DNA of 64,000 nt, taken from Acidobacteriaceae bacterium (GTDB lineage: Bacteria; Acidobacteriota; Terriglobia; Terriglobales; Acidobacteriaceae). The position numbers were made by a program, and so were the translations under genes. The notes below the pieces were generated by a model, which saw only the letters and a list, made by a program, of their open reading frames with translations, was not told where the DNA came from and searched no databases. Positions within the stretch are counted from its first letter, which is position 1. Every line of letters begins with the position of its first letter. The stretch is taken from contig DASZBM010000002.1 in NCBI GenBank assembly GCA_035944135.1, positions 1,364,001-1,428,000 of the forward strand, in the 5' to 3' direction. Of this stretch, positions 34,707-46,236 are shown piece by piece.

Positions 34707-37700
34707 ATGCCCGGTGCCGTCTCAACCCCGCCCGAGATCTCACAGCCGCAGCTCCTCGCCCTCGCCGGCCCGCCCGCTCTTACCAGCTTCGAAGCCGATC
34801 GCCTGACCGCGCGTCTCCGCGCCATCGATCCCGCCGTCACCAGCGTCGACGCCTTCTTCCTCTACCTCATCACCGCCGACGGAGCCCTCGACCACTCCCG
34901 TCTCGCCGACCTCCTCGAGCTCACCGACACCCCGCTTCCGGACCCCGCCATCTTCGTCGCTCCGCGCATCGGCACGCAGTCTCCCTGGTCCAGCAAAGCC
35001 ACCGACATCCTCCTCAACACCGGCTTCACCGCTGCCCAACGCATCGAGCGCATCCGCGTCGTGCAAATCCATGGCTCCCGCAACCCGCAGCCGCTCTTCC
35101 CCGCTCTGCACGACCGCATGACCGAGACCGTCCTCTTCGGTGGCCTCAACGAGCTCCACAAGCTCCTCGCCGAGCACACACCCAAGCCCCTCGCCACCAT
35201 CGACATCCTGCGCCGCGGCGCCGACGCCATCCGCGAAGCCGACCGCACTCTCGGCCTCTCCCTCGCGCCAGATGAAATCGACTACCTCGTCCGCGAATTC
35301 ACCGCCCTCGGCCGCAACCCCACCGACGTCGAGCTCTACATGTTCGCCCAGGCCAACAGCGAACACTGCCGCCACAAAATCTTCAACGCCAGCTGGCAGA
35401 TCGATGGCGTCCCGCAGGACAAATCTCTCTTCGCGATGATCCGCAACACCTACGCGGTCTCGCACGAGAACGTCCTCTCCGCCTACCGCGACAACGCCGC
35501 CGTGATCCGCGGCGGCGCCGGCTTGCGCTTCCTGCCTGATCCCGAGACCAACATCTTCACCTCGCACGAAGAAGAGATCGACATCCTCTGCAAGGTCGAA
35601 ACCCACAATCACCCGACCGCTATATCCCCCTGGCCCGGTGCAGCCACAGGCGCCGGTGGAGAGATCCGCGACGAAGGCGCCACCGGCCGCGGCGGCAAAC
35701 CAAAAGCCGGCCTCTGCGGCTTCACCGTCTCCAACCTCAATCTTCCGCAATCACCGCAGCCTTGGGAGCGCGCACCATCCCGCCCCGCGCACATCGCCTC
35801 GCCGCTCGACATCATGATTGAGGGCCCGCTCGGCGCCGCCGCCTACAACAACGAGTTCGGCCGCCCCAACCTCTGCGGCTACTTCCGGACGTACGAACAG
35901 CAAGTTGGCGACACGGTCTTCGGCTATCACAAGCCCATCATGCTCGCCGGCGGCCTCGGCAACATCCGCGCCCAGCACATCGAGAAGCGCCCCATCCGCC
36001 CCGGCGATCTCCTCATCGTCCTCGGCGGTCCGGCCATGCTCATCGGCCTCGGCGGCGGCGCAGCATCAAGTCAATCCGGCAATCAGAACACCGACCTCGA
36101 CTTCGCTTCCGTCCAGCGCGACAACGCCGAGATGGAACGCCGCTGCCAGGAGGTCATCGACCGCTGCTGGCAACTCGGTGACCAGAATCCCATCCTTTCC
36201 ATCCACGACGTCGGCGCCGGCGGCCTCTCCAACGCCTTCCCCGAGCTCGTCAAAGACGGCGGTGTCGGCGGTGTCTTCGACCTCGCCGCAATCCCGCAGG
36301 CCGAAGCCGGCCTCTCGCCTCTCGAGGTCTGGTGCAACGAGGCACAGGAGCGCTACGTCCTCGCCCTCCCGTCGGATCGCCTTCCACTATTCGCATCCAT
36401 CTGCCATCGAGAGCGTTGCCCCTTCTCAGTCGTCGGCCGCGCCACCGCCGAACTCGAAATCATCCTGATCGACTCCGCGGACCCAAATGGGAAAACTCGC
36501 CCCATCGATCTGCCTCAACAGATCCTTTTTGGGAAACCTCCCAAAATGGAACGCAAAATCGAAAAAATTAAGCCCTCCAAAACCGCTCAAAACCCGCTTA
36601 AAAGCACTCAAAACGACTCAATTTCGCACTTCGATTCTGTGGAAATCCCTGTTGGAAAGGCTGTGGAGCGGGTCCTGCGCATGCCCGCAGTCGCCTCCAA
36701 ATCCTTCCTCATCACCATCGGCGACCGTTCCGTCGGCGGCCTTACCGTGCAGGATCAGATGGTTGGCCCATGGCAGGTTCCAGTCGCGGACTGTGCCGTA
36801 ACTCTCCGCTCTTTCAACGGAATAGCGGGAGAAGCTATGGCGATAGGTGAACGTACTCCCCTCGCCGTTACCGACGCCGCAGCCTCCGCCCGCATGGCTC
36901 TGGGCGAAGTCCTCACCAACCTCGCAAGTGCCTCAATCGAAAAGCTTTCCGACATCAAGCTCTCCGCCAACTGGATGGCCGCCGCCGGCGCGCCGGGCGA
37001 AGACGAGAAACTGTTCGACGCCGTACGCACGCTCGGCATGGAACTCTGTCCAGCGCTTGGACTTACGATACCTGTGGGCAAAGATTCGATGTCCATGAAG
37101 ATGAGCTGGCGGGAGAACGGCGAGGCTCACTCCGTCATCTCTCCACTCTCGGTCATCCTGTCCGGCTTCGCCCCCGTAAATGATGTAAGGAAGACACTTA
37201 CACCCCAGCTCCAGCCCGAAGGCAGCCTTATTCTGATCGACCTGGGCGAGGGCCGCAACCGCCTCGGCGGCTCCGCGCTGGCGCAGGCTTACAACATCAC
37301 CGGCGGCGAAACGCCCGACCCACCCGAACCCGCTAAGCTCCTTGCTTTCTTCGACATAATCCAGCGACTCAACCGCGACGGCAAGCTGCTCGCCTACCAC
37401 GACCGCTCCGACGGCGGCCTCTTCGTCACCGTCGCCGAGATGGCCTTCGCCGGCCGTTGCGGCCTCAAAATCGATCTGCCTGGCAGCGGTTCCCCACTCC
37501 AAGTCCTGTTCTCTGAAGAGCTTGGCGCCGTTGTCCAAGTCCGCACAGAAGACGCCCAAGAGATTCTGAAGCAAATCGAAGCTGCCCGCCTGACCGCATA
37601 TTTGATCGGCCACTCGACCCCCAAAAACGAGCTCGCGTTCTTTCAAAACCAAGAGCTTCTCTACTCCAATGTCCGCTCGACGCTCCACAAGATGTGGGCT

Positions 37701-38597
37701 GAAACCAGCTTCCATATCGCTTCTTTGCGGGATAATCCGGAGTCCGCGCAGCAGGAATTTGCGCTGCTCGATGATCCGGATCGCCCCGGTCTGTTCGTCG
37801 ATGTTCCGTTCGACCTCAGCGAACGCGTATGCGCACCCTATCTGAATCTCGCAAAACCGCGCGTCGCGATACTGCGCGAGCAGGGCGTCAACAGCCAGTA
37901 CGAGATGGCGTCGGCGTTTGATCGAGCGGGTTTCGAATGCGTTGATGTCACCATGAGCGACCTGCTCGCTGGGCGCGCGAATCTCTCCAGCTTTATTGGC
38001 CTGGCAGCCTGCGGTGGGTTCTCCTATGGCGACGTCCTCGGCGCCGGAAGCGGCTGGGCCAAGACAATTCTCTTCAACAATCAACTCCGCGACGCCTTCG
38101 CGGCGTTCTTCGCGCGGCCTGACACCTTCTCGCTCGGCGTCTGCAACGGCTGCCAGATGATGGCGCAGCTCCGCGAGCTGGTTCCTGGCGCTGAACACTG
38201 GCCGCGCTTTGTCCGAAACGTTTCATCCCGCTATGAGGCGCGGATCTGCATGGTCGAGATTCAACCGACCAGCTCCATCTTCCTCGCGGGCATGGAAGGC
38301 GCACGCGCCCCCATCATCGTGGCGCACGGCGAAGGCCACGCAACTGAACTAGCCCCCGCCCACACAATTGCGGTCCGGTACATCGACACCTATGGCCGCC
38401 CGACACAGCACTACCCGCTCAATCCATCCGGCTCGCCCGGCGGCACTGCTGCACTCACCTCCGCCGACGGCCGCGCGCTCATCATCATGCCGCACCCCGA
38501 GCGCATCTCGCTTGGCGTGCAGCACACCTGGACCCGCACCCTCCAGCACAGCCCCTGGCAGCGTCTCTTCGACAACGCCCGCGCGTGGGTGAAGTAA
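34707..38597 (+). CDS. purL: Phosphoribosylformylglycinamidine synthase, single-chain large form
   Basis: A 1296-residue enzyme converting FGAR to FGAM with ATP and glutamine. Order: PurS-like N-terminus ([12 protein letters not shown] region), linker, two AIRS-type ATPase halves ([79 protein letters not shown]), and a C-terminal class I amidotransferase with nucleophile Cys1146 in GVCNGCQ and the His/Glu pair in MPHPER. This is the gammaproteobacterial/eukaryotic form and replaces separate PurS, PurQ and small PurL. An AT-rich segment at 36540-36640 codes for a Lys/Ser/Asn-rich stretch longer than in E. coli as I recall it. It leads the operon purLMCDNEK. Confidence 0.96.
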   Translation: MPGAVSTPPEISQPQLLALAGPPALTSFEADRLTARLRAIDPAVTSVDAFFLYLITADGALDHSRLADLLELTDTPLPDPAIFVAPRIGTQSPWSSKATDILLNTGFTAAQRIERIRVVQIHGSRNPQPLFPALHDRMTETVLFGGLNELHKLLAEHTPKPLATIDILRRGADAIREADRTLGLSLAPDEIDYLVREFTALGRNPTDVELYMFAQANSEHCRHKIFNASWQIDGVPQDKSLFAMIRNTYAVSHENVLSAYRDNAAVIRGGAGLRFLPDPETNIFTSHEEEIDILCKVETHNHPTAISPWPGAATGAGGEIRDEGATGRGGKPKAGLCGFTVSNLNLPQSPQPWERAPSRPAHIASPLDIMIEGPLGAAAYNNEFGRPNLCGYFRTYEQQVGDTVFGYHKPIMLAGGLGNIRAQHIEKRPIRPGDLLIVLGGPAMLIGLGGGAASSQSGNQNTDLDFASVQRDNAEMERRCQEVIDRCWQLGDQNPILSIHDVGAGGLSNAFPELVKDGGVGGVFDLAAIPQAEAGLSPLEVWCNEAQERYVLALPSDRLPLFASICHRERCPFSVVGRATAELEIILIDSADPNGKTRPIDLPQQILFGKPPKMERKIEKIKPSKTAQNPLKSTQNDSISHFDSVEIPVGKAVERVLRMPAVASKSFLITIGDRSVGGLTVQDQMVGPWQVPVADCAVTLRSFNGIAGEAMAIGERTPLAVTDAAASARMALGEVLTNLASASIEKLSDIKLSANWMAAAGAPGEDEKLFDAVRTLGMELCPALGLTIPVGKDSMSMKMSWRENGEAHSVISPLSVILSGFAPVNDVRKTLTPQLQPEGSLILIDLGEGRNRLGGSALAQAYNITGGETPDPPEPAKLLAFFDIIQRLNRDGKLLAYHDRSDGGLFVTVAEMAFAGRCGLKIDLPGSGSPLQVLFSEELGAVVQVRTEDAQEILKQIEAARLTAYLIGHSTPKNELAFFQNQELLYSNVRSTLHKMWAETSFHIASLRDNPESAQQEFALLDDPDRPGLFVDVPFDLSERVCAPYLNLAKPRVAILREQGVNSQYEMASAFDRAGFECVDVTMSDLLAGRANLSSFIGLAACGGFSYGDVLGAGSGWAKTILFNNQLRDAFAAFFARPDTFSLGVCNGCQMMAQLRELVPGAEHWPRFVRNVSSRYEARICMVEIQPTSSIFLAGMEGARAPIIVAHGEGHATELAPAHTIAVRYIDTYGRPTQHYPLNPSGSPGGTAALTSADGRALIIMPHPERISLGVQHTWTRTLQHSPWQRLFDNARAWVK

Positions 38598-38610
38598 AGC
38601 CATACCTCAG

Positions 38611-38665
38611 GGGCTAAAGCCCTTTGTTGGCCTCGACAGCGTTGCGGCACGGCTAAAGCCATGCC
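38611..38665. repeat. Paired REP-like hairpins between purL and purM
   Basis: GGGCT-AA-AGCCC (38611-38622) and GGCACGGCTAAAGCCATGCC (38646-38665, one C-A mismatch) share the core GGCTAAAGCC. Such GGCTAAAGCC hairpins are frequent intergenic repeats in acidobacterial genomes. They may stabilise or process the pur message. Confidence 0.6.
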
Positions 38666-38705
38666 CTTAACGAAACTTTCCTCCAATTCGAAGACAATAG
38701 AAACG

Positions 38706-39764
38706 ATGCCTGATTCGCAACAATCCATTGATTACAAATCTGCCGGTGTGGACATAGAAGCTGGCAACGAAGCCGTCCGCCGCATGAAGGCGCACGTCGC
38801 TCGCACGCACTCGCCCGCGGTGCTCACCGGCCTCGGCTCCTTCGGCACGCTTTTCTCGCTGACCGACGCCATAAAAGGCATGGCCGATCCCGTCATGGTG
38901 CAGAGCACCGACGGCGTCGGCACCAAGACGCTCGTCGCAGTGATGGCGCAGCGTTACGAAAACCTCGGCCGCGATCTCGTAGCAGCAGTCGCCGGCGACA
39001 TCGCCGTCATGGGCGCGCGCCCGCTCACCTTCCTCGACTACCTCGGCCTGCACAAGGTAGAACCCGCGATCGTCGAAGAGCTCGTTCGCGGCATGTCCGC
39101 TGCGTGCGAGGAATCGAACATCGCGCTGGTGGGCGGAGAGACCGCCGAGATGCCCTCCGTGTACGCTCCCGGCGATCTCGACGTCGTCGGCTTCGTCACG
39201 GGCGTCGTCGATCGCTCGAAACTCCTGACCGGCGCGAACATCGTTGCAGGTGATGTGCTCTATGGCATCTCGTCGACCGGTCTGCACACCAATGGCTGGT
39301 CGCTCGCGCGCAAGCTGCTCTTCGAGATCAACAAGTTCGACATCCTCGAGTCGCGCCCTGAACTCAACGGCGCGAACCTCGCCGACACATTGCTCGAGCC
39401 GCACGCCAACTACGTCACGCCCATCCGCCACGCCCTCGATGCGGGCATTCCGATCAAAGGCATGGCACACATCACTGGCGGCGGCCTGATCGAAAATACA
39501 CCGCGCATTCTGCCGGAAGGTCTGGGCGCCGTCATCGACCGCACCACCTGGAAGCCGCAACGCATCTTCACATGGCTTCAACAGCTCGGCCATATACCAG
39601 ATGAAGAGATGCATCGCGTCTTCAATATGGGTATCGGCCTCGTCGTCATCGCGCCCGCAGGCCAGCACGCCGCGCTCGCCAAAGCCTTCGCCGGCTTCGC
39701 TGTCGCAGAGATTGGCCGTGTGGAGGCCAACACGACAGGCGTGCGCTTCACAGGAGGAGCCTAG
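38706..39764 (+). CDS. purM: Phosphoribosylformylglycinamidine cyclo-ligase (AIR synthetase)
   Basis: A 352-residue enzyme closing the imidazole ring: FGAM plus ATP to AIR. Motifs are YKSAGVDIEAGNEAV at the N-terminus, the ATP site region LVQSTDGVGTKTLVA-like (VQSTDGVGTK), ALVGGETAEMPSVY and MAHITGGGLIENTPRILPEG. ATG 38706 gives the normal length; the earlier in-frame ATG at 38661 falls inside a REP-like hairpin. It is five bases upstream of purC, so the two are co-translated. Confidence 0.96.
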   Translation: MPDSQQSIDYKSAGVDIEAGNEAVRRMKAHVARTHSPAVLTGLGSFGTLFSLTDAIKGMADPVMVQSTDGVGTKTLVAVMAQRYENLGRDLVAAVAGDIAVMGARPLTFLDYLGLHKVEPAIVEELVRGMSAACEESNIALVGGETAEMPSVYAPGDLDVVGFVTGVVDRSKLLTGANIVAGDVLYGISSTGLHTNGWSLARKLLFEINKFDILESRPELNGANLADTLLEPHANYVTPIRHALDAGIPIKGMAHITGGGLIENTPRILPEGLGAVIDRTTWKPQRIFTWLQQLGHIPDEEMHRVFNMGIGLVVIAPAGQHAALAKAFAGFAVAEIGRVEANTTGVRFTGGA

Positions 39765-39769
39765 TTACG

Positions 39770-40723
39770 ATGCTCTCCCGCCAGGAACTCCTCGACGCGA
39801 TTCCGCACTGCCTGACGCAAACGAATCTGCCGCTACCCAACAAGTACCCGGGCAAGGTGCGCGACACCTACGACCTCGGCGACCGCCTGCTCCTGGTAAC
39901 GACGGACAGGCAGTCCGGCTTCGACCGCATGCTGGGCGCGATTCCCTACAAAGGTCAGGTGCTCAACCGCACTTCGCTGCACTGGTTTGAGGCCACGCGC
40001 CACATCGTCGCGAATCACGTGATCCGCTCGCCGCACGCGAACGCGCTGCTCGCGCGCAAGTGCCGCGTACTGCCGATTGAGTTCGTCGTGCGCGGCTATC
40101 TCACCGGTTCCACCGACACCGCCATCTGGACGAAATACTCTGCGGGCGAGCGCGACTTCGCGGGCATCACGCTCCCCGAAGGCATGCGCAAGAACGAAAA
40201 ACTTTCGCGCAACCTCATCACGCCCACCACGAAAGAGAAAGATCACGACCGCCCAATTTCGCCCAGCGAAATCATCCGCGAAGGCTGGCTCACCGCAGCC
40301 GAGTGGGAGTTCAGCTCTTCGAAAGCTCTCGAGCTGTTCGCCTTCGGGCAGCAGCGTGCCGCGCAGCAAGGCCTCATCCTCGTCGACACGAAGTATGAGT
40401 TCGGCGTCATGCCGGAAGGCGACATCATCCTCATCGATGAGATCCACACGCCGGACTCCAGCCGCTACTGGCTCGCACCGAGCTACGAACAACGACTCGC
40501 CCAAGGTCGTGAACCGGACATGATCGACAAGGAGTTTTTCCGGCTGTGGTTTCGCGAGCGCTGCGATCCGTACAAGGACAAGACGCTGCCGACACCGCCG
40601 CCGGAGCTCATCGCCGAGCTCGCCTCGCGTTACATTCAACTCTACGAGGCGATCACCGGCAACCTGTTTGAGCCCGACCTGCGCCCGCTGGAAGCAGCCA
40701 TCATGGAGGCAATCGCAAAATGA
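39770..40723 (+). CDS. purC: SAICAR synthase
   Basis: A 317-residue phosphoribosylaminoimidazole-succinocarboxamide synthase joining CAIR and aspartate with ATP. Motifs are [19 protein letters not shown] (nucleotide loop), [33 protein letters not shown] and [10 protein letters not shown]. The length is that of the longer yeast-type enzyme, not the about 240-residue short form. GGAGGAG lies inside the end of purM. Its last four bases overlap purD (ATGA). Confidence 0.96.
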   Translation: MLSRQELLDAIPHCLTQTNLPLPNKYPGKVRDTYDLGDRLLLVTTDRQSGFDRMLGAIPYKGQVLNRTSLHWFEATRHIVANHVIRSPHANALLARKCRVLPIEFVVRGYLTGSTDTAIWTKYSAGERDFAGITLPEGMRKNEKLSRNLITPTTKEKDHDRPISPSEIIREGWLTAAEWEFSSSKALELFAFGQQRAAQQGLILVDTKYEFGVMPEGDIILIDEIHTPDSSRYWLAPSYEQRLAQGREPDMIDKEFFRLWFRERCDPYKDKTLPTPPPELIAELASRYIQLYEAITGNLFEPDLRPLEAAIMEAIAK

Positions 40724-42069
40724 ATCCGTCACGCGAGCGCATCCTCATCGTCGGCTCCGGCGCGCGCGAGCACGCCATTAGCGTCGCGCTTGCGCGGAGT
40801 ACTCGGCAGCCTGCACTGCTCTGCTTCGGGTCGACGCGCAATCCCGGTATTGCCGCGCTCACGCAAGGCTACGCCGCGGGGAACATCACGAATCCCGCGG
40901 ACGCCATCGCCTTCGCGCTAGAGCACCAACCCACGCTGGCCATCATCGGCCCCGAGGCGCCGCTGGCTGCCGGCGTGGCCGACGCACTTTGGGCCGCCGG
41001 CATCGCGACGGTCGGCCCCACCGCATCGCTCGCGCGCATCGAGTCTTCCAAGTCCTTCACGCGCTCGCTGCTGGAACGCCACCACATCCCAGGCAATCCG
41101 ATCTTTCAGCGCTTCACTTCTCTCGATGGAGTTGAAGCGTTCCTCGAGCGGCTCGGCGACAATCACGTGATCAAGGACGATGGCCTGGCGGGTGGCAAAG
41201 GCGTAAAGGTTTTTGGCGACCACCTGCAGTCGCGCGAGGAATCGCTGGCGTTCTGCCGCGAGTTGCTTGACGCCGGGCATCCGTTCGTCATCGAAGAGAA
41301 GCTCGAAGGCGAAGAGTTTTCGCTGCTTTCTTTCAGCGATGGAACGACGCTCCGCCACATGCCTGCTGTGCAGGACCACAAGCGCGCGTTCAACGGCGAC
41401 AGCGGCCCCAACACCGGCGGCATGGGTTCCTACACGGACGCGAACGGTGGACTTCCCTTCCTCACATCACACGACATCGCCGCGGCGCGCCACACCAACG
41501 AGCAGGTCATCGCCGCGCTGCATCACGAGCTCAACGAACCCTACCGCGGCATTGTGTACGGCGGCTTCATCGCCACACGCAACGGCATTCGCCTCATCGA
41601 ATACAACGCGCGCTTCGGCGATCCGGAGTGCCTCAACCTGCTCACGCTGCTCGAAACGGACCTCGTCGCGATCTGCCGCGCGATCGTCACCAGCACACTC
41701 TACGATCTCGACGTCAGGTTCACTCCCGCGGCTACGGTGTGCAAATATCTCGTACCCGAGGGATATCCTGATCATCCGCGCAAGGGCGATGCGGTGCCTG
41801 TGCCTGAGGTCCTGCCTGCGAACACTACCGTCTATTTGGGCTCTGTCGATATGCAGAACGAAGCGCTCGTCTCTGCCGGCTCGCGCACGCTCGCCGTCGT
41901 CTCCCGCGGAAGAAATCTCACCGAAGCCGAATCCACTTGCGAGTCGGTCCTCGCAAACATCCACGGGCCATTTTTCCATCGCTCGGACATCGGCACAACG
42001 GCGCTCATCGGCCGACGGGTTGAGCACATGAACGCACTGCGCGCCACCCCGCCAGCGAGGCACGCATGA
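40720..42069 (+). CDS. purD: Phosphoribosylamine-glycine ligase (GAR synthetase)
   Basis: A 449-residue ATP-grasp enzyme joining phosphoribosylamine and glycine. It begins [19 protein letters not shown] (family-typical GSGAREHA). [47 protein letters not shown] and [10 protein letters not shown] mark the ATP-grasp core. It overlaps purC and purN by 4 bp each, so the operon is translationally coupled. Confidence 0.96.
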   Translation: MNPSRERILIVGSGAREHAISVALARSTRQPALLCFGSTRNPGIAALTQGYAAGNITNPADAIAFALEHQPTLAIIGPEAPLAAGVADALWAAGIATVGPTASLARIESSKSFTRSLLERHHIPGNPIFQRFTSLDGVEAFLERLGDNHVIKDDGLAGGKGVKVFGDHLQSREESLAFCRELLDAGHPFVIEEKLEGEEFSLLSFSDGTTLRHMPAVQDHKRAFNGDSGPNTGGMGSYTDANGGLPFLTSHDIAAARHTNEQVIAALHHELNEPYRGIVYGGFIATRNGIRLIEYNARFGDPECLNLLTLLETDLVAICRAIVTSTLYDLDVRFTPAATVCKYLVPEGYPDHPRKGDAVPVPEVLPANTTVYLGSVDMQNEALVSAGSRTLAVVSRGRNLTEAESTCESVLANIHGPFFHRSDIGTTALIGRRVEHMNALRATPPARHA

Positions 42070-42641
42070 GTCTCCGCGTCGGTGTACTCGGATCTACGCG
42101 CGGGACGGCGCTGAAGGGAGTGCTGGATGCAATCGCTGCTGGCACGCTCGCCGTCGACCTCCGCATCGTCATCTCCGACAAGCCGACTGCGCCCATTCTC
42201 GACCGCGCGAAGCTGTACAAGGTGCCGTCGCTGTTTCTCGACCCGACGGGCCTGACGCGCGAGCAGTACGACGAGCGCGTCAGCGCAGAGCTGCGCAAAG
42301 CGCGCGTCGAGCTGGTGCTGCTGATCGGGTACATGCGCATCCTGTCGCCGCACTTCGTCAGCGACTGGCACGGGCGGCTGCTCAATGTGCATCCGTCGCT
42401 GCTGCCGGCGTTCGGCGGCCTGATGAATCGCAAGGTTCATGAGGCGGTGCTCGCCTCAGGCGTCAAGGAGACGGGATGCACGATTCACCAGGTCACCGAA
42501 GACGTTGATGCGGGCCCGATCGTGCTGCAGAAGAGCTGCCCCGTGCTGCCGGGTGATACCGTGGACTCGCTGAAGGACCGCGTGCAGGCGCTGGAGCAGG
42601 GCGCGTTCATCGACGTTTTGCGAAACTGGAGCACTCAGTGA
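42066..42641 (+). CDS. purN: Phosphoribosylglycinamide formyltransferase
   Basis: A 191-residue folate-dependent GAR transformylase. It begins [20 protein letters not shown] and has the catalytic [12 protein letters not shown] (Asn/His) and the [20 protein letters not shown] region with the conserved Asp. Its place in the operon after purD matches pathway order. It overlaps purD and purE by 4 bp. Confidence 0.94.
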   Translation: MSLRVGVLGSTRGTALKGVLDAIAAGTLAVDLRIVISDKPTAPILDRAKLYKVPSLFLDPTGLTREQYDERVSAELRKARVELVLLIGYMRILSPHFVSDWHGRLLNVHPSLLPAFGGLMNRKVHEAVLASGVKETGCTIHQVTEDVDAGPIVLQKSCPVLPGDTVDSLKDRVQALEQGAFIDVLRNWSTQ

Positions 42642-43138
42642 CGAACATCGCATCTCCAATTGTCGGCATCATTATGGGCTCGCGCTCGGACTGGCCCACG
42701 CTCGAGCACGCGGCGAAGATTCTTGATGAGCTCGGCGTCGCGTATGAGGCCGAGATCGTCTCGGCGCATCGCACGCCGGACCGCATGTTCGACTACGCCG
42801 CTACCGCCGAGTCGCGGGGTATCCGCGTCATCATCGCCGGAGCCGGCGGCGCTGCGCACCTTCCGGGTATGGTGGCGGCGAAGACTCGGCTGCCTGTACT
42901 TGGAGTGCCGGTGCAGTCGCACGCGCTGCATGGCGTCGACTCGCTGCTCTCCATAGTGCAGATGCCCGGCGGCGTTCCGGTCGCGACGTTCGCCATCGGC
43001 AACGCCGGCGCAAAGAACGCAGCGCTCTTCGCGGCGTCGATCCTCGCGCTGAACGACGCGAAAATCGCTCGCGGGCTCGAGGATTTTCGGCGCTCACAAA
43101 CCGACTCCGTACTCTCTAACCCCGACCCACGCGCATGA
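42638..43138 (+). CDS. purE: N5-carboxyaminoimidazole ribonucleotide mutase
   Basis: A 166-residue class I PurE converting N5-CAIR to CAIR. It begins [18 protein letters not shown] and has SAHRTPDRM, the active-site-bearing [15 protein letters not shown] and [24 protein letters not shown] start overlaps the purN stop. Class I PurE requires the PurK product, consistent with purK next. Confidence 0.96.
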   Translation: MTNIASPIVGIIMGSRSDWPTLEHAAKILDELGVAYEAEIVSAHRTPDRMFDYAATAESRGIRVIIAGAGGAAHLPGMVAAKTRLPVLGVPVQSHALHGVDSLLSIVQMPGGVPVATFAIGNAGAKNAALFAASILALNDAKIARGLEDFRRSQTDSVLSNPDPRA

Positions 43139-44214
43139 GCGACTCACGCCGTCCACGTGTCGGGATCCTTGGCGCCGGGCAGCTCGCGCTGATGCTCGCC
43201 GAGGCCGCGCCGGCTGTCGGCGCCGACGTTCTCTGCGCTGGGCGGCCGGGCGATTGCGCCGGGCAGGTTGCGCCGGTGCTGCCGGTCGATCTCAACAACC
43301 CGCACTCCGTCGCGGAGTTCGCGCGCAACGTCGATCTGCTCACGATTGAGAGCGAGAACATCGACGCGCACGTGCTGCACGGTCTTCCGCTTTATCCGAA
43401 CGCGCGCGCGATCGGCACCGCGCAGGACCGCCTCCTCGAAAAACACTTCTTCGTCGACTGCGGGCTGGAGGTCGCGCCCTTCGCGCCGGTCAACGATCTC
43501 GTCTCGCTTCATGGAGCCATCCACGAAATCGGTTTGCCCGCCATTCTAAAAACACGCCGTCTCGGTTATGACGGCAAAGGGCAAGTCCGCCTCACGCACG
43601 CAGATCAGGCCGCTGAAGCGTGGGCCGCAGTGAAAGGCGTGCCGTGCATCCTCGAAGGCATGGTCGACTTCGAGACCGAAGTTTCGCTCATTGCTGCGCG
43701 CAACCGCTCAGGGCAACTTGCGTTTTATCCGCTCACCGAAAACTTTCACCGCGAAGGCATTCTGCGCATCTCGCGCGCGCCATCGCATCCTGAGTTGCAG
43801 CAGCTCGCCGAGCGGCACCTCACCCATCTGCTGGATCGGATGGACTACATCGGTGTGCTCGCCGTCGAATTTTTTGTGCGCGGCCAACACCTGCTCGCCA
43901 ACGAGATGGCGCCGCGCGTCCACAACTCTGGCCACTGGACGATTGAGGGCTCCGACACCTCGCAGTTCGAAAACCACCTCCGGGCCATCCTCGGCCTCCC
44001 CCTCGGGTCGACCGAATCGCGCCCGACGGTGATGTTCAACTGCATCGGGGCTATGCTGCCGCGCACAGAGACCGCTCGGTTCCCCTCGGTCGCGCGTCAC
44101 GACTATGGCAAGTCGGCGCGCCCCGGCCGGAAGGTCGGGCATCTCACCCTCCCTGCCTCCGACACCGCCGCCATCGCCCACCTCGAATCCCTTCGAAATA
44201 ACGGGAGCCTGTAG
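43135..44214 (+). CDS. purK: N5-carboxyaminoimidazole ribonucleotide synthase
   Basis: A 359-residue ATP-grasp enzyme making N5-CAIR from AIR, bicarbonate and ATP. It begins [18 protein letters not shown] and has [51 protein letters not shown] and [20 protein letters not shown]. It overlaps purE by 4 bp and is the last gene of the operon. Genes for purB and purH are not in the window. Confidence 0.95.
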   Translation: MSDSRRPRVGILGAGQLALMLAEAAPAVGADVLCAGRPGDCAGQVAPVLPVDLNNPHSVAEFARNVDLLTIESENIDAHVLHGLPLYPNARAIGTAQDRLLEKHFFVDCGLEVAPFAPVNDLVSLHGAIHEIGLPAILKTRRLGYDGKGQVRLTHADQAAEAWAAVKGVPCILEGMVDFETEVSLIAARNRSGQLAFYPLTENFHREGILRISRAPSHPELQQLAERHLTHLLDRMDYIGVLAVEFFVRGQHLLANEMAPRVHNSGHWTIEGSDTSQFENHLRAILGLPLGSTESRPTVMFNCIGAMLPRTETARFPSVARHDYGKSARPGRKVGHLTLPASDTAAIAHLESLRNNGSL

Positions 44215-44223
44215 CCTCAGTAG

Positions 44224-44736
44224 TCAGCGCAAACTGACTTGGAGTTTTTGGCCCGCAGCAAGATACAAGACGGTGTCCGCGGAATCCCCATCTGCAAGGA
44301 ATCCGCTGCCCATAGTCATTACATACAGAACCGCTGCCGCAACTCCGGTCGCCACAGCGCAGACAGGACAGATTGGAGCAAGGATCACAGTGCCCCAAGT
44401 GGCTGCCCCGGCTGCTGCCAAAAAGCCCGTAAAGAAAAGAAGCACGGGCGTATGCTCACCGGGTCGAATGAGAGCTGCTACATCCCCGGCATGGAAAGTA
44501 GCGGTGCGGCCAAGATGCGTGCAGACGATCTCGCTATCGTCGATCGAATGCACGAGGCACGCGTGGCGACGCCTGGGATGGGCGACCGTTATAACGTAAA
44601 CCTTTTGCTCCGCCTGAATAACCCCTTGAGCACTCGCCCATGAGGTAGTTTGAGCGGCCTGACCCTGCGCGGCGACAACAGAGATGAAACTGAACGTGAG
44701 AGCTGTGAGAATTCGACGCAGCGATCGAGTAATCAT
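44224..44736 (-). CDS. Exported hypothetical protein with C-terminal membrane segments
   Basis: A 170-residue protein with a signal peptide (about 1-26, ending VAAQGQA), a small outer domain with a Cys pair (ACLVHSIDDSEIVC) and two hydrophobic segments (about 98-140) with APICPVCAVATG between or within them, then a short tail. The CPVC motif could bind metal or form a disulfide. I recognise no family. GGAGG lies eight bases before ATG 44736; an earlier ATG at 44751 overlaps that site. It converges with purK at a distance of 9 bp. Confidence 0.65.
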   Translation of the reverse strand: MITRSLRRILTALTFSFISVVAAQGQAAQTTSWASAQGVIQAEQKVYVITVAHPRRRHACLVHSIDDSEIVCTHLGRTATFHAGDVAALIRPGEHTPVLLFFTGFLAAAGAATWGTVILAPICPVCAVATGVAAAVLYVMTMGSGFLADGDSADTVLYLAAGQKLQVSLR

Positions 44737-44835
44737 TGACGCCACCTCCATGTGGTGAACACATGAAATCGCGGCAGCCCGCTTCTGTGGTGCGCCCCTG
44801 TGACGGTTTCACAACTGCCACAATCAACAGAGCGC

Positions 44836-44874
44836 CCGATTTACGCTGACGGTCTTATCGTTGTCATAAATCGG
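44836..44874. promoter_or_regulatory. Inverted repeat in a divergent promoter
   Basis: CCGATTTA and TAAATCGG form perfect 8-bp arms 23 bp apart, between the divergent genes starting at 44736 and 44910. It may be a dyad operator or a transcript hairpin. Confidence 0.4.
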
Positions 44875-44909
44875 CCTGTGAATCCCACCAGTACGTATAC
44901 TTCCCGACG

Positions 44910-46091
44910 ATGCTTCGATCCGTCCTCGCCCTCACGTTCGTCGCCACCACCATCGCCTCCGCCCAGTTCACCCTCCAGGACGCCCACACCACCGCGGACC
45001 TCCGCGGCATCGACAACGTGGGCGGGGGCGTAGCCTGGGCCTCCGGCACCGATGGCACCATCCTCCGCACCGAGGACGCCGGCTTCGTCTGGCAGCTCTG
45101 CGCCAAACCTCCCGGCGGCGAACACCTCGACTTCCGCGCCATCCAGGCCTTCGACAACAACACCGCCATCGTCATGTCCTCTGGCAAAGGAGACCTCTCC
45201 CGCCTCTACAAAACCACCGACGGCTGCCAATCCTGGAAACTCCTCTTCACCAACCCCGACAAAGACGGCTTCTGGGACGCAATGAAGTTTCCCAACCGGA
45301 ATCTCGGATTCATCCTTGGTGATCCGGTCACTTATCCGAAAAGCAAAGAAGCGGGACAAACCACCCCGTTCACAGGGTTCGCGGTCTTCGCTACCGAAGA
45401 CGGAGGCGTACATTTCACCAGGCGAGCTCACGAGGGCAATAAGGCAGACCCAACCGCGAACGGTGCCTTTGCCGCGAGCAACTCATCGCTGTTTGTCGGA
45501 TGGCCTTTCATCTACTTTGGCACAGGTGGCACCGCTGGAGCGCATGTGTTTCTGAACGCGTTTCAGCAGCACATCGGCTTCAAAGACGAGCACATAGACA
45601 TCGATAGTGGCGAATGGAGATCCCGCAGTTGGCCCGTTCCACTCGCGAGCGGGCAGAGTGCAGGAGTCTTCTCGATCGCGTTCCTGCGTGAAGAACAAGC
45701 ACGCAACGCTGACTACGATACAAGCGCCCTTCCTACACTGTTCGGCATCGCCGTCGGCGGCGACTACACGAAGCCCAACGAGGCCCCCGGCACCGCGGCC
45801 TTCACAGCCGACGGCGGCCAACACTGGACCGCCGCCACCACCCCACCCCACGGCTACCGCTCCGCCGTCGCCTACGACCCCACCACCAAAACCTGGATCA
45901 CCGTCGGCCCCAACGGCACCGACATCTCCACCGACGACGGCCGCAACTGGCGCCCACTCCACCCCGACCCAAGATTCAACGACGCCCCCGACGCCGACCA
46001 GCACTGGAACGCGCTCTCGCTGCCCTACGTCGTCGGCCCCCACGGACGCATCGGCACCCTCCGCTCGTCCGCCCTTCAGCCGGCGAAATAG
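44910..46091 (+). CDS. Secreted BNR/YCF48-like beta-propeller protein
   Basis: A 393-residue protein with a signal peptide (MLRSVLALTFVATTIASAQ) and repeated beta-propeller blades with BNR-type Asp-box motifs: SGTDGTILRTEDAGFVWQ, LYKTTDGCQSWK, FATEDGGVHF, FTADGGQHWTAA, ISTDDGRNWRPL. Such proteins resemble YCF48/plant stress-response propellers and sialidase-type repeats. No sialidase catalytic set is visible, so a binding or assembly role is likely. It is followed by a weak GCCCT/AGGGC hairpin near 46120 and then the ROK gene. Confidence 0.85.
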   Translation: MLRSVLALTFVATTIASAQFTLQDAHTTADLRGIDNVGGGVAWASGTDGTILRTEDAGFVWQLCAKPPGGEHLDFRAIQAFDNNTAIVMSSGKGDLSRLYKTTDGCQSWKLLFTNPDKDGFWDAMKFPNRNLGFILGDPVTYPKSKEAGQTTPFTGFAVFATEDGGVHFTRRAHEGNKADPTANGAFAASNSSLFVGWPFIYFGTGGTAGAHVFLNAFQQHIGFKDEHIDIDSGEWRSRSWPVPLASGQSAGVFSIAFLREEQARNADYDTSALPTLFGIAVGGDYTKPNEAPGTAAFTADGGQHWTAATTPPHGYRSAVAYDPTTKTWITVGPNGTDISTDDGRNWRPLHPDPRFNDAPDADQHWNALSLPYVVGPHGRIGTLRSSALQPAK

Positions 46092-46236
46092 GCCCGCGAG
46101 AGAGTGTTCCGACAGAATTTTGTTTTGCCCTAAAACCAGGGCATGATACCGTTATCTCGCTCGGGTGACCGGTTCCTGACCGGCGCCCGAAGCGATTTCA
46201 GCGCGTCCGTTGCGCTCCCCCGCATCGGGAGGCACT

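Noticed and set aside
36933-38198. 421-codon minus-strand frame opposite purL
   Set aside because: It covers the conserved ATPase and amidotransferase parts of PurL and has no recognisable domain.
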